Assembly (NCBI RefSeq): GCF_900114495.1
Contig: NZ_FOZI01000001.1
Coordinates: 1,073,469-1,137,468 of the forward strand
Source of the DNA: Dyella sp. OK004
GTDB lineage: Bacteria > Pseudomonadota > Gammaproteobacteria > Xanthomonadales > Rhodanobacteraceae
Reading direction: 5' to 3'
Length of the DNA stretch: 64,000 bases
The notes beneath the pieces are model-generated. The model did no database searches and was not told the origin of the DNA. It was given only the letters and a program-made list of their open reading frames with translations. A program made the translations under genes and the position numbers. Shown here one piece after another: positions 50,243 to 59,191 of this stretch (position 1 is the first letter of the stretch; each line of letters starts with the position of its first letter).

Positions 50243-52117
50243 ATGAGCCAGTTCGCCCTGCTAGGCAGTCGCCGCTTTGCGCCGTTTTTCTGGACCCAGG
50301 CGCTGGGTGCATTCAATGACAATGCGTTTCGCAATGCGTTGCTGGTCCTGGTGGCCTTCCAGATGGGCTTGGATGATCACGCGGTGGCGCTGTATTCCAG
50401 TCTAGCGCCGGCGCTGTTCATCCTGCCGTATTTCCTGTTCTCGGCCACGGCCGGACAGCTGGCGGAGAAGTACGAGAAGACACGCATCATTCGCTTCGTA
50501 AAGCTGTTCGAGATCAGTGCGATGGTTTTGGCGGCGATCGGTTTCTATACACACCACGTCAATCTGCTACTGGTGGTGCTGTTCCTGATGGGGGTGCATT
50601 CCACCGTGTTCGGCCCGATCAAGTACGCCATCCTGCCGCAGGCGCTCAAGCCGCAGGAGCTGGTGGGTGGCAACGGCCTCGTGGAGATGGGTACGCAGCT
50701 GGCCATGCTGATCGGCATGATCGTCGGCAGCTCATTGATGCGTATTTCGGGCTTCGGGCCGATGGCGGCATCAGTGACCACCATCATGGTGGCTCTGTTG
50801 GGTTATCTGGCCTGCCGGCAGATTCCGCCGGCACCGGCCACTGCCCCGGAACTACGTTTCAGCTGGAATCCGTATTCGGAAACCGTAAGAGTCCTGAAGC
50901 TGACCCGCGCTAACAAGGCGGTGTTCAATGCGGTGCTGGGTATTTCGTGGTTCTGGTTCTTCGGCACCATGCTGATCACGCAGTTACCGAACTACACACG
51001 CATCCATCTCGGCGGCGACAGCTCGGTATACATTCTGGTGCTGACGCTGTTTTCGCTCGGAACCGGCCTGGGATCGTTGTTGTGCGAGCGCATGTCGGGC
51101 CGGCGCGTTGAGGTGGGCCTGGTGCCCCTCGGCGCCTTTGGTCTCACTGTATTCGGTGTAGATCTTTACTTCGCACGCACCGGCATGGCGGCAGCGCACG
51201 GACTCGACTGGATGGCTTTCCTGCAGGCGTCCGGCAGCTGGCGACTCGTGATGGACCTGACGCTTATCGGCGTGTTCTCCGGCTTCTTTGTGGTGCCGTT
51301 ATTTGCCTTTGTGCAAAGTCGCACGCCGCGTGAACAGTTGTCGCGAGTGATCGCCGGCAACAACATTATCAATGCCTTGTTTATTTGCCTGGCCTCGGGC
51401 CTCGGTCTTGGCTTGAACTCGCTGGGCCTGCATCCCTCGCAGATCTTCCTGATCACCGCGCTGCTCAATGTGGTCGTCGCGGTCTACATCTTCACCCTGG
51501 TGCCCGAGTTCCTGATGCGTTTCATCACCTGGGTACTGGTGAATACGCTGTACCGGGTACGCGTGGACGGTACGCAGAACATCCCGGAGGAAGGTCCGGC
51601 GCTACTGGTATGCAACCACGTGAGTTTCATGGACCCGCTGCTGCTGATGGCGAATTTGCGCCGTCCGGCGCGATTCGTTATGTACTACAAGATCTTCAAT
51701 ATTCCGCTGCTCAACTTTGTGTTCCGTACGGCTAAAGCGATTCCGATCGCTGGGCAGAAGGAAGACCCCGAAGTGCTGCAGCGCGCCTATGACGAGGTGG
51801 ATGCCGCGCTTGCCGATGGCGAGGTGGTCTGCATTTTCCCCGAGGGCGGGCTGACCAAGGATGGCGAAATCGCGCCCTTCCGTCCGGGTGTGGCGCGAAT
51901 TCTCGAACGCCGCCCGGTGCCGGTGGTGCCGATGGCCTTGCGCGGCCTATGGGGCAGCGTATGGAGCCGGCGCGACACCATGTTGCGTCGCGCGCGGCTG
52001 CCGCGCCGTTTCAGGGCGCGGGTGGAGTTGGTGGTGGATGAGCCGATCGCCGCGACCGATGCGCGAGTGGCGACGTTGGAGTCGCGCGTGCGCGAGCTGC
52101 GCGGCGATCTTGCGTAG
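50243..52117 (+). CDS. MFS transporter fused to PlsC-type acyltransferase
   Basis: A 624-residue two-domain membrane protein. Residues 1 to about 410 are a major-facilitator transporter of the LplT type (FWTQALGAFNDNAFRNALLV). From about 430 comes a PlsC acyltransferase with NHVSFMDPLL (HX4D, about 456) and FPEGGLTKDG (about 531). Such proteins are thought to flip and re-acylate lysophospholipids. The acyl-ACP synthetase (AMP-binding) domain that follows in many Aas-type fusions is missing, so the acyl donor may come from a separate enzyme. Confidence 0.93.
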   Translation: MSQFALLGSRRFAPFFWTQALGAFNDNAFRNALLVLVAFQMGLDDHAVALYSSLAPALFILPYFLFSATAGQLAEKYEKTRIIRFVKLFEISAMVLAAIGFYTHHVNLLLVVLFLMGVHSTVFGPIKYAILPQALKPQELVGGNGLVEMGTQLAMLIGMIVGSSLMRISGFGPMAASVTTIMVALLGYLACRQIPPAPATAPELRFSWNPYSETVRVLKLTRANKAVFNAVLGISWFWFFGTMLITQLPNYTRIHLGGDSSVYILVLTLFSLGTGLGSLLCERMSGRRVEVGLVPLGAFGLTVFGVDLYFARTGMAAAHGLDWMAFLQASGSWRLVMDLTLIGVFSGFFVVPLFAFVQSRTPREQLSRVIAGNNIINALFICLASGLGLGLNSLGLHPSQIFLITALLNVVVAVYIFTLVPEFLMRFITWVLVNTLYRVRVDGTQNIPEEGPALLVCNHVSFMDPLLLMANLRRPARFVMYYKIFNIPLLNFVFRTAKAIPIAGQKEDPEVLQRAYDEVDAALADGEVVCIFPEGGLTKDGEIAPFRPGVARILERRPVPVVPMALRGLWGSVWSRRDTMLRRARLPRRFRARVELVVDEPIAATDARVATLESRVRELRGDLA

Positions 52118-52132
52118 TGCGGTCGGGCCGGC

Positions 52133-53002
52133 TCAGCCCATCCAGCCGGCCAGCACGATCACCGCGACCACGCTGAGCCAGCCCAGCAAGGCCCGCACCA
52201 GCGCGCTGCGCAGACGGCGCAATTCGGCCAGGACGTCGCTGCGTTCTTCGACGTAACCGTCGCCGGCCTCGATATCGACCTGGATATCCGCGCGCGCGGC
52301 GGCGCCCAGGAAACCGGGGCCTTCGCGGAGCCAACTGCCGGGGACGGCCTGTTGATGCCACTGGCGCCATGCACCGATCACCGCGTCCCAGTGGCCGACC
52401 AGGGCCAGGGTCAGCACCATCAGCTGGGCTGGCAGCCAATCCAGGCCATGAGCCAGCGTGCGCGCGAATGAACGCGCGTTGCTGTCGAGGCCCAGTGACC
52501 CATCGTGGTTCAAGGTTTGCGCAAGTCGGTACATCAGTGCACCAGCCGGACCAAGAATGAAGAACCACAACAGCACGCCAAAGCGGCGATGCAGCGCAGC
52601 GTAGGCTGCGGCCTCGCCCACGGCGACGGCATTCCAGGCCACCGGTTCGCCGTCGTCCGAAAGAGCTTGTGCAGCCGCTTCGCGGCTGGAGCTGTCGGGC
52701 GCTTTCAGGATGGCTTCGAGATCGGCCTCGTACGCGTGCGGGCCGAAGCAGTAGAGCAAAACCACTAGCGAAAAAATTAGCCGCAGCAGATCGGCCATCG
52801 GCGGCAGGCTGATCAGCCAGATCACCAGCAGGCACAACACGATGGGTACCAGCCAGGCGACCAGCACGCGCCCAGGGCCGCTGGTATCGGCGAGTTGCGC
52901 GACCCAGCGCCGGAAGCCGCCATCGCCGCGCCAATGCGCGAGCTGGGGCTGCAGATGCAGCAGGCCGAGGGCGATAAGGGCGGTGAGCAGGCTGACGGCC
53001 AT
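52133..53002 (-). CDS. AmpE-like membrane protein
   Basis: A 289-residue inner-membrane protein resembling AmpE: helix SLLTALIALGLLHL at the start, YCFGPHAYEADLEAIL, then AALHRRFGVLLWFFILGPAG with the conserved F-x-x-x-W-F-x-x-GP-x-G-x-x-YR block and two C-terminal helices. AmpE, with AmpD, is linked to beta-lactamase regulation in enterobacteria, but its activity is unproven. ampD is not adjacent here. ATG 53002 was chosen over 53044 because it begins the first helix. It converges with the MFS-PlsC gene, 15 bases apart. Confidence 0.85.
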   Translation of the reverse strand: MAVSLLTALIALGLLHLQPQLAHWRGDGGFRRWVAQLADTSGPGRVLVAWLVPIVLCLLVIWLISLPPMADLLRLIFSLVVLLYCFGPHAYEADLEAILKAPDSSSREAAAQALSDDGEPVAWNAVAVGEAAAYAALHRRFGVLLWFFILGPAGALMYRLAQTLNHDGSLGLDSNARSFARTLAHGLDWLPAQLMVLTLALVGHWDAVIGAWRQWHQQAVPGSWLREGPGFLGAAARADIQVDIEAGDGYVEERSDVLAELRRLRSALVRALLGWLSVVAVIVLAGWMG

Positions 53003-53030
53003 GTATGCGGACTCCCTAGCGATGCACGCA

Positions 53031-53058
53031 TTGTAGGAGCGCACCCTTTGCGCGAACA
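53031..53058. repeat. half REP-like element
   Basis: TTGTAGGAGCGCACCCTTTGCGCGAA, one arm of the same palindrome family seen intact at 23690-23718, between the ampE-like gene and nudC. Confidence 0.5.
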
Positions 53059-53090
53059 GCGGCCAACACCACTGGACGAAGCGTTTGGAC

Positions 53091-54092
53091 TCAGCGCTGG
53101 GCGGTGGTCTTGCGCGCCTGCCGCGCTTCTTTGCTCAGCGTGTCGAGATCCAGGCCGGCGCGCAGATGCAGCCAGTGCGACAGCAGGCGATACGACACCG
53201 ACAGCGGCGGCGAAGGCAGGAAGCTGCCGTCGGCCAGTCCGTCGACGATCTGCTGCGGGGTAAACCAGCGCGCGTCTTCCAGCTCGTCGTCACGCAGGCG
53301 GATCGCCGGGGAGATGGCCTTGGCGAAGAAGCCGACCATCAGCGAGGCGGGCAAAGGCCAGGGTTGCGAGGAGTGGTAATGCACATCGCCGACCACGACG
53401 CCTGACTCTTCGGCGACTTCGCGTCGCACCGCGTCTTCGAGTGCTTCGCCAGGTTCAACGAAGCCGGCCAGGGTGGAATAACGGCCTTCCGGCCACCCAG
53501 CCTGACGTCCAAGCAGGCAGGCACCTTCGTGTTCCACCAATACGATGATGGCGGCATCGGTGCGCGGGAAATGCAGGCGTCCGCATCCGGTGTTGGTGCA
53601 TTGGGCACGATGGCCGGCGGCGACCAATACCAGCGGTGCCCCGCAGCGGGCGCAGAACTGCGTTTCGCGCTGCCAATGTGCCAGCCCCTTGGCGTAGGCA
53701 AACAGGCCGGCTTCGTCGGCGGGCAGGTGCAGACCGGCATCGCGCAAGCCGGCACGACGGGCACCGAGCTGAGTCTCCAGCGCAGCGGCGCGGTCGCTAT
53801 CGTCCACCGACAACATGAAATGCGGGCGCTCATCGGCGAAACCGAGCAGGCTGGCCTTGAGGTCGCCGAGCAGATCCTCGCGTTCGCGGGCATCGAGCCA
53901 GCGCAGTGTTTCGCGATCGTGCTGCAGGTAGGTTTCGCCCAGAGCGTCGAGCAGGATGTAGCGCGCATCCGCCGAAGCGGCTTGCGCGTTGACCCAGGCG
54001 GTTTCGTCGCGGCGCTCGGCCACGCGATCCAGGATCAGGCTCAGACCGGCGAAAGTATTGGGGCGCGGAAGAGGCGTGCTGTCCATGCCCAT
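53091..54092 (-). CDS. nudC: NAD+ diphosphatase / NADH pyrophosphatase, Nudix family
   Basis: A 333-residue NudC-type enzyme hydrolysing NAD(H) and able in relatives to remove NAD caps from RNA. Zinc ribbon: FCARCGAPLV ... CTNTGCGRLHFPR. The Nudix box is GFVEPGEALEDAVRREVAEE followed by SG, and the NudC signature SQPWPLPASLMVGF follows it. ATG 54092 lies 7 bases after the erpA stop codon; longer frames run into erpA and were rejected. Confidence 0.95.
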   Translation of the reverse strand: MGMDSTPLPRPNTFAGLSLILDRVAERRDETAWVNAQAASADARYILLDALGETYLQHDRETLRWLDAREREDLLGDLKASLLGFADERPHFMLSVDDSDRAAALETQLGARRAGLRDAGLHLPADEAGLFAYAKGLAHWQRETQFCARCGAPLVLVAAGHRAQCTNTGCGRLHFPRTDAAIIVLVEHEGACLLGRQAGWPEGRYSTLAGFVEPGEALEDAVRREVAEESGVVVGDVHYHSSQPWPLPASLMVGFFAKAISPAIRLRDDELEDARWFTPQQIVDGLADGSFLPSPPLSVSYRLLSHWLHLRAGLDLDTLSKEARQARKTTAQR

Positions 54093-54099
54093 GGTGTGC

Positions 54100-54477
54100 T
54101 CAGGTCGAGAAGGAGGAACCGCAGCCGCAGGTGGTCTTGGCGTTGGGGTTGCGGATGACAAATTGCGAACCGCTGAGGCTCTCCGCGTAGTCAATCTCCG
54201 CACCCGTCAGGTACTGCAGCGAGAGCGGGTCGACCAGCAAGGTGACGCCTTCGCGCTCCAGCGCCAAGTCATCTTCGGCCTGAGCTTCGTCGAAGGTGAA
54301 ACCGTACTGGAAGCCGGAGCAGCCGCCACCGCTGATGTACACCCGCAGCTTCAGGGAGGGATTGCCCTCTTCCAGAATCAGCTCGTGCACCTTGCGCGCG
54401 GCGGCCTCGGTGAACACCAGCGGGGCGCCAGCGCTGCGGTAATCGGGAACGGTAGGAAAGGGGACGACAGTATCCAT
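54100..54477 (-). CDS. erpA: iron-sulfur cluster insertion protein ErpA
   Basis: A 125-residue A-type carrier. Marks: [32 protein letters not shown] and the C-terminal [10 protein letters not shown], which give the three cluster-ligand Cys. It delivers Fe-S clusters to apo-enzymes. The N-terminal extension (about 20 residues) is longer than in E. coli. Placed between bactofilin and nudC, all in the same direction. Confidence 0.95.
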   Translation of the reverse strand: MDTVVPFPTVPDYRSAGAPLVFTEAAARKVHELILEEGNPSLKLRVYISGGGCSGFQYGFTFDEAQAEDDLALEREGVTLLVDPLSLQYLTGAEIDYAESLSGSQFVIRNPNAKTTCGCGSSFST

Positions 54478-54526
54478 GGGGGTTCAGATGGGGCCGTTGA
54501 GGCACGCCGACAAGGATACCGCGTTC

Positions 54527-54952
54527 TCAGGCCGGCACGGCCTCCGCCTCGTTCAGTGACGGCGCCGGCAGTTCGCCGCGGACCGGTTCGCCGGTCTGGT
54601 GCGCCATGCGGCCGTTCACCTGCGCACCGGCCGACATCTCCAGCGTGCTGTAGCTGACGTCGCCCACGATGCGCGCCTGCGGCGCCAGTTCCAGGCGCTC
54701 GCTGACCTGCACATTGCCCTGCACCGGGCCGTTGATGATGGCGTGCGGCACACGAATCTCACCCTGTACATGACCATGCTCGCTCAGGGTAAACACCGCA
54801 TCCGGGCCTTCACCCAGCACGGCGCCTTCGATGCGGCCGTCGAGATGCAGTGCGCCGCTGAAGCGCAGGTCGCCGTGGATCACGGTGCCGCGGGCGATCA
54901 GGCTGGTGTCGTGGCTGGTGCTGGCGCGTTCATTGCGCTTACGGCTGAGCAT
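54527..54952 (-). CDS. bactofilin (polymer-forming cytoskeletal protein)
   Basis: A 141-residue bactofilin: the central right-handed beta-helix is built from repeats around SLIARGTVIHGDLRFSGAL, HLDGRIEGAVLG, VQGEIRVPHAIINGPVQGNV and LELAPQARIVGDVSYSTLEM, with disordered ends. Bactofilins form nucleotide-free polymers near the membrane and help cell-shape or wall enzymes. Start ATG 54952 overlaps the end of the membrane-protein gene upstream by 14 bases. Confidence 0.92.
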   Translation of the reverse strand: MLSRKRNERASTSHDTSLIARGTVIHGDLRFSGALHLDGRIEGAVLGEGPDAVFTLSEHGHVQGEIRVPHAIINGPVQGNVQVSERLELAPQARIVGDVSYSTLEMSAGAQVNGRMAHQTGEPVRGELPAPSLNEAEAVPA

Positions 54953-55691
54953 CGTGGTCCCCTTGTATCGTGGTGATATTGCCGGTGAGGGCATCGTTCC
55001 AGGCCACCGTGCGGCTCACGGCCTCGTCGCCCGCAGGTTGCACCGTGATATGCACGCGGGTGGGTCGCACATCGGCGGGCAGCACGATGGTGGCATTGAG
55101 TTGTTGGAAGTACTTGAAGCGGAACGGCAGGCCATCCTTCTGCACGGTGGCGCCGAGTGCAGGCCAGTCGAGCTGCACCACTTTGTCGGCGCGCAGGCCT
55201 TCCACGCTGACCTGCACCTTGCCGGCGACTTCCTCGCCGCGTCTGGCGTTCTGGGTCAGGCTGAGCGTGAGGTTCCAGCCGTGCGTGCCGGCCACCGGCT
55301 GCACTTTGACTTCCTGCACCTTGAGCCCTTCGCGCTGGGCATCGCCGCCGACCAGGCGCGCATAAAAGCCCAGGTCCGCGCGCAGGCCGCTGATCTCTTC
55401 CTCGCGCTCGGCCAGTGTGCCGCGCAGGGCCTTAGTGGCGATCTCAGTGACCTGGGCGGAGCGCTGCAGGTTGGAGACTTGCTGCTTGAGATCGTCATTC
55501 TGTTCGGACAGCGTTGTGAGCTGGCGATGTTCCGAGGCGGCAGGAGTGGCGTGTCGTACCAGCAGGCCGGTGACCAGCCCCGTGAGCAACAGGCTGCCCA
55601 GCCACGCCAATCCGAGCCATAGCCACAGGCGGCGCTGGCCGGTTGCGTCGTGCGAGCGCACGACAAAGCGCGGTGGTGGGCGTGAAGCCAT
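54939..55691 (-). CDS. DUF6776-type membrane protein with coiled coil
   Basis: A 250-residue protein: one N-terminal membrane helix (LWLWLGLAWLGSLLLTGLVT), a coiled coil (LTTLSEQNDDLKQQVSNLQR ... LAEREEEISGLRADLGFYAR) and a periplasmic beta domain (VQPVAGTHGWNLTLSLTQNA). I place it in DUF6776 from memory. Position just ahead of a bactofilin gene, with overlap, suggests it anchors or partners the bactofilin polymer. Start ATG 55691 precedes the helix; the frame opens at 55745. Confidence 0.8.
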   Translation of the reverse strand: MASRPPPRFVVRSHDATGQRRLWLWLGLAWLGSLLLTGLVTGLLVRHATPAASEHRQLTTLSEQNDDLKQQVSNLQRSAQVTEIATKALRGTLAEREEEISGLRADLGFYARLVGGDAQREGLKVQEVKVQPVAGTHGWNLTLSLTQNARRGEEVAGKVQVSVEGLRADKVVQLDWPALGATVQKDGLPFRFKYFQQLNATIVLPADVRPTRVHITVQPAGDEAVSRTVAWNDALTGNITTIQGDHDAQP

Positions 55692-55820
55692 GCGGGGCCT
55701 CCCGGGAAAACCCACGGTATAGCCGTGCCGCGTCGAGACCGTCAAGGAACCGCCGCACGCTTCAGCAGGGCGCGCGGCAGTTTCGGAGGATTACCTGGAT
55801 TATTGCGAAACGGTTACCGC

Positions 55821-56291
55821 TCAGCTCGACATCTTGCTCTGCAGATAGCGTTCGGCACCGATGTCCTTGACCAGGCTGAGCTGGGTTTCCAGCCAGTCGA
55901 TATGTTCTTCCTCATCGTGCAGGATGGTTTTGAACATGTCGCGGCTGACATAGTCGGCAATGCCTTCGCTGTAAGCGATGCCTTCGCGCAGGTCCTTCAC
56001 CGCGGCCATTTCCAGGTCCAGGTCGCCCTGCAGGCATTCCAGCACATTCTCGCCAATGCGCAGCTTGCCCAGATGCTGCAGGTTGGGCAGGCCTTCAAGG
56101 AACAGGATGCGCTCGATCAGGTGATCGGCATGCTTCATTTCCTCGATCGATTCCTTGTACTCGTGCTCGGCGAGTTCGCCGTAACCCCAGTCCTTGAACA
56201 TGCGGTAATGCAGGAAATACTGGTTGATCGCGGTGAGCTCGTTGTAGAGCACCTTGTTGAGGAACTCGATGACCTTGGCGTCGCCCTTCAT
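55821..56291 (-). CDS. bfr: bacterioferritin
   Basis: A 156-residue ferritin-fold protein storing iron in a 24-mer with haem between subunits. Diiron ligands: Glu in [30 protein letters not shown] and [13 protein letters not shown]; the haem Met is in the [15 protein letters not shown] neighbourhood. Length is normal. bfd lies upstream on the same strand. Confidence 0.96.
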   Translation of the reverse strand: MKGDAKVIEFLNKVLYNELTAINQYFLHYRMFKDWGYGELAEHEYKESIEEMKHADHLIERILFLEGLPNLQHLGKLRIGENVLECLQGDLDLEMAAVKDLREGIAYSEGIADYVSRDMFKTILHDEEEHIDWLETQLSLVKDIGAERYLQSKMSS

Positions 56292-56434
56292 GGTCCTTTC
56301 TCCCGATAGCTAACAGCCGGTAACTATACGGATTTAGGCGCGGGGATGACGGAACGCAAATGGAAATGGTTCGCTCATGCGAACGCGCGCCCGGGCAGTG
56401 GACGTGAAGAAAAAAGATAACGGAAGGAGTGCGC

Positions 56435-56632
56435 TCAGGCCGTGACGACGGGGAGCTGCAGCAGTACCTGCTCTACTGCCTTGCCGAGCGTGGCGCGTGC
56501 TTCCTGTTCGCAGCAACCACAGCAGTCGGAGCAGCCGGTGCGAGCCTGCAACTCGGCAAAGCTATGCACGCCATCGGCCGCGGCGCGGCGAATGTCGTGA
56601 TCAGTGACGGCGTTGCACATGCAGATATACAT
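56435..56632 (-). CDS. bfd: bacterioferritin-associated ferredoxin
   Basis: A 65-residue [2Fe-2S] protein that reduces Bfr to release iron. Cluster ligands: YICMCNAVTD (C-x-C) and TGCSDCCGCC (C-x2-C), as in Bfd. ATG 56632 starts MYICMCNAV, the conserved N-terminus; the longer frame is not typical. A Fur-box-like sequence sits just upstream, in keeping with iron control of Bfd in other bacteria. Confidence 0.93.
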   Translation of the reverse strand: MYICMCNAVTDHDIRRAAADGVHSFAELQARTGCSDCCGCCEQEARATLGKAVEQVLLQLPVVTA

Positions 56633-56647
56633 GCGGCATATGGGAAC

Positions 56648-56666
56648 GCAAATGCGAATGATTGTC
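56648..56666 (-). promoter_or_regulatory. candidate Fur box before bfd
   Basis: On the minus strand GACAATCATTCGCATTTGC, 16 bases ahead of the bfd start, resembles the Fur consensus (GATAATGATAATCATTATC) in about two thirds of positions and the common GATTCTCATTTGC half. Assigned by eye only. Confidence 0.5.
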
Positions 56667-56697
56667 AACAATTAGGCTTAAGTGCCGCAAAAGGCGT

Positions 56698-57255
56698 TCA
56701 GGCAGCCTCGCGCCCCCCGCGCGGGCCTGGGCCAGGGCCCGCCTCGTCGGGCTGCGGCAGATTGCCGAGCTGCACGCTGAGCAGGGTTTCCACCAGCGGG
56801 GCGAACTGGCGCAGCGCCCGCTCGTAGACCTGCCGCTTGAAGTTCACCACGTGATTGGCCGGGTACCAGAAATCCACCCAGCGCCAGATATCGAATTCGG
56901 GCTTCTCGCTGGCGTCGAGACGCAGCGCATCCTCACCGCCGACCAGCTTGAGCAGGAACCACACCTGCTTCTGGCCGATGCAGGTCGGGCGCTGATGGTG
57001 GCGGATATAACGACTGGGCAGCTTGTAGCGCAGCCAGCCGCGGGTAGCGCCGATCACCTCGACGTCGCATGCGGCGAGGCCGGTTTCCTCCTCCAGTTCG
57101 CGGTACATGGCCTCCAGCGGCGTCTCGTCGCTGCGCATGCCGCCCTGGGGAAATTGCCAGCCGTCGCGATTGACGCGGCGCGCCCAAAATAGGCGGCCGT
57201 CTGCGTTCAGCAGCACGATGCCCACATTCGGACGGTAGCCATCGACGTCGATCAT
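56698..57255 (-). CDS. rppH: RNA pyrophosphohydrolase
   Basis: A 185-residue Nudix hydrolase that removes pyrophosphate from mRNA 5' ends and starts decay. Start [20 protein letters not shown]. Nudix box: [20 protein letters not shown] then TGL. Later motifs [13 protein letters not shown] and GQKQVWFLL are as in RppH. ATG 57255 has GAGGAGAAG upstream. A Gly/Pro-rich tail ends the protein. Confidence 0.96.
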   Translation of the reverse strand: MIDVDGYRPNVGIVLLNADGRLFWARRVNRDGWQFPQGGMRSDETPLEAMYRELEEETGLAACDVEVIGATRGWLRYKLPSRYIRHHQRPTCIGQKQVWFLLKLVGGEDALRLDASEKPEFDIWRWVDFWYPANHVVNFKRQVYERALRQFAPLVETLLSVQLGNLPQPDEAGPGPGPRGGREAA

Positions 57256-57433
57256 GTCTTCTCCTCGGGCCTGCCGGTGCGTGCCTGAAACCAGCAACAC
57301 CTTGTTCCCGCGAACGATTCAACCACAGCGCGCGAACAGGCGGCAAGCCAAGACTTGAACCGAAGGGGCGTCGCAACTAAACTGCCCGGCCCTCGCCCAG
57401 GCACATCCCGCCTGGCAGCGACGACCTTACCGT

Positions 57434-57510
57434 GGCTAGGTAGCTCAGATGGTTAGAGCGCGGCACTCATAATGCTGAGGTCGGCGGTTCGATCCCGCCT
57501 CTAGCCACCA
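57434..57510 (+). tRNA. elongator tRNA-Met(CAU); attachment site of the right island
   Basis: A 77-base cloverleaf: acceptor GGCTAGG pairing with CTCTAGCC region, D arm GCTCAGATGGTTAGAGC, anticodon loop in GGCACTCATAATGCT, T arm GGCGGTTCGATCCCGCC, encoded CCA. The anticodon stem CACTCATAATG is typical of elongator Met. Its 3' end faces a P4-type integrase 220 bases downstream. Confidence 0.93.
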
Positions 57511-57729
57511 TTCTCTCTTCTCATACGATCTCACGCGATCTCGGAAACGCCCCGCAGGGCGCATTCTGGCGCGGTTTTCGTCGATCTGTGGTCTCACGTA
57601 GACTCGCTTGATCGCAGCAAAGCGCACGCATGTTGTGAGTATATTTGTGAGTACAAAGCGGCCTCCGGGCAGCGCTTCGAGGGAAGTACTCACAGCGCAC
57701 CGGAAGGCGGCCTCACGGAGAGAGACAGC
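57511..57729. promoter_or_regulatory. integrase leader and putative arm-type sites of the right island
   Basis: No gene in these 219 bases. TTGTGAGTA occurs as a close direct repeat (TGTGAGTATATTTGTGAGTACAA) and again inverted (GTACTCACAG), and there are CTCACGCGATCT / CTCACGTAGAC repeats, which suits integrase arm sites. The integrase GTG start follows AGAGAGACAGC. Confidence 0.5.
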
Positions 57730-58986
57730 GTGTCGAAGTTGACTGTGCTTGCGGTTCGTAATGCGGAGCCGCGCGAGAAGATGTATCGCTTGCCTGACGG
57801 CAAGGGGCTGAACCTACAAGTGGAGCCGAACGGATCAAAGTATTGGCGCCTGCGATACCGCGATCCCGCCGGCAAGCCCAAGATGCTTGGCCTCGGCGTT
57901 TATCCCCCCATGACGTTGGCTCAAGCGCGCGAGGCCGCTGACGACAAGCGCCGCCACCTGGCCAACGGTGTTGACCCTGTGGCGCAGAGACGGGCCGAAA
58001 AGCTGACTCGGGCTGTTGCGGCCGAAAATACCCTCGGGGCTGTCGCGCGCGAGTGGATCGAGGTCAAGCGGATCGGCTGGGCTGATAGCTATACCGAGAA
58101 GGTCGTACTGCGGCTAGAAAACGACGTGTTTCCCTGGCTCGGCGATCGCCCACTGAAGGAAATCGCCGCGCCGGAAATCTTCGCTGTCCTGCAGCGCGTC
58201 GTCGCGCGCGGCACTCTCGATACGGCGCACCGGATCCGCCGGCATCTGAGCCAAATTTTCCGGTACGCCATTCCCACCGAGCGCGCAGATCGAGATCCGG
58301 CAGCGGATCTGAAAGACACGCTGCCTGAGCTGATCTCTGGACGCTTTCCCACCATCACGGAGCCAGCCCGCATTGGTGAACTGTTGCGAGCGATTGCCGG
58401 CTACACAGGGACGTACATCGTGCGCGCTGCGCTGCAGATTAGTCCGCGCGTCTTCTGCCGCCCTGGTGACCTTCGCTTTGCTGAGTGGACGGAAATGGAT
58501 CTAGAGCGAGGTCAATGGGCTGTGCCGGGCGCGAAGTTGAAAGGACGTAAAAAGCAAAAAGCTATTGCGCCGCCACTGATCATCCCTCTATCGCGGCAGG
58601 TCGTTGCAATTCTCAGAGAGCTGCGGCCGATTACTGGCCATAGCCAGCATGTGTTTCCGAATGCGGTGCACCGCGGCCGCCCCATGTCAGAGAACACTCT
58701 TAACGCTGCGATTGCACGACTTGGTTTCAAGGGCGAGATCGTCACACATGGTTATCGGCACATGGCTAGCACGCTGCTTAACGAGGCGGGCTGGGAAGGC
58801 GATTGGGTGGAGCGACAGCTTGCGCACAAGGACAAGGATACAGTCCGCGATATCTACAATCAGGCGCGATATCTCAAGGGTCGTAAGGACATGCTTCAGG
58901 CGTGGTCCGACTATCTCGATCAGTTGCAGGCGGATGAAGTTGACGCGGATATCCGGCCGATGGTTCGAAGCCAGTCTGCGGCTTAA
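57730..58986 (+). CDS. P4-type tyrosine integrase, right island
   Basis: A 418-residue integrase with DUF4102 arm-binding N-terminus (RNAEPREKMYRLPDGKGLNL), core-binding domain and catalytic domain: Arg in FCRPGDLRFAEW, HGYRH, QLAHKD and Tyr in DIYNQARY. It is similar along its length to the integrase at 19.0 kb, yet uses a different CAU tRNA. It begins with GTG. It appears intact. The island extends to higher coordinates, beyond the window. Confidence 0.95.
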   Translation: MSKLTVLAVRNAEPREKMYRLPDGKGLNLQVEPNGSKYWRLRYRDPAGKPKMLGLGVYPPMTLAQAREAADDKRRHLANGVDPVAQRRAEKLTRAVAAENTLGAVAREWIEVKRIGWADSYTEKVVLRLENDVFPWLGDRPLKEIAAPEIFAVLQRVVARGTLDTAHRIRRHLSQIFRYAIPTERADRDPAADLKDTLPELISGRFPTITEPARIGELLRAIAGYTGTYIVRAALQISPRVFCRPGDLRFAEWTEMDLERGQWAVPGAKLKGRKKQKAIAPPLIIPLSRQVVAILRELRPITGHSQHVFPNAVHRGRPMSENTLNAAIARLGFKGEIVTHGYRHMASTLLNEAGWEGDWVERQLAHKDKDTVRDIYNQARYLKGRKDMLQAWSDYLDQLQADEVDADIRPMVRSQSAA

Positions 58987-59191
58987 AAGCGATCCCGATC
59001 GGCGCTGGGGGCCATTACCGGATTACTCTAGTGCACACGCAACCAGGAAGACCAACCGTGCAACGCCTCAGAAATCAGCTGGAGGTCTTCGTGCGAGTAG
59101 CTTTCACGCGAGTTGCTGGGGACATGGCGACTCCTTCGTTGGTCAATCGCATGGCGAATATCTAAGCCTGATGCCACCGGCGCCCGGGGCG

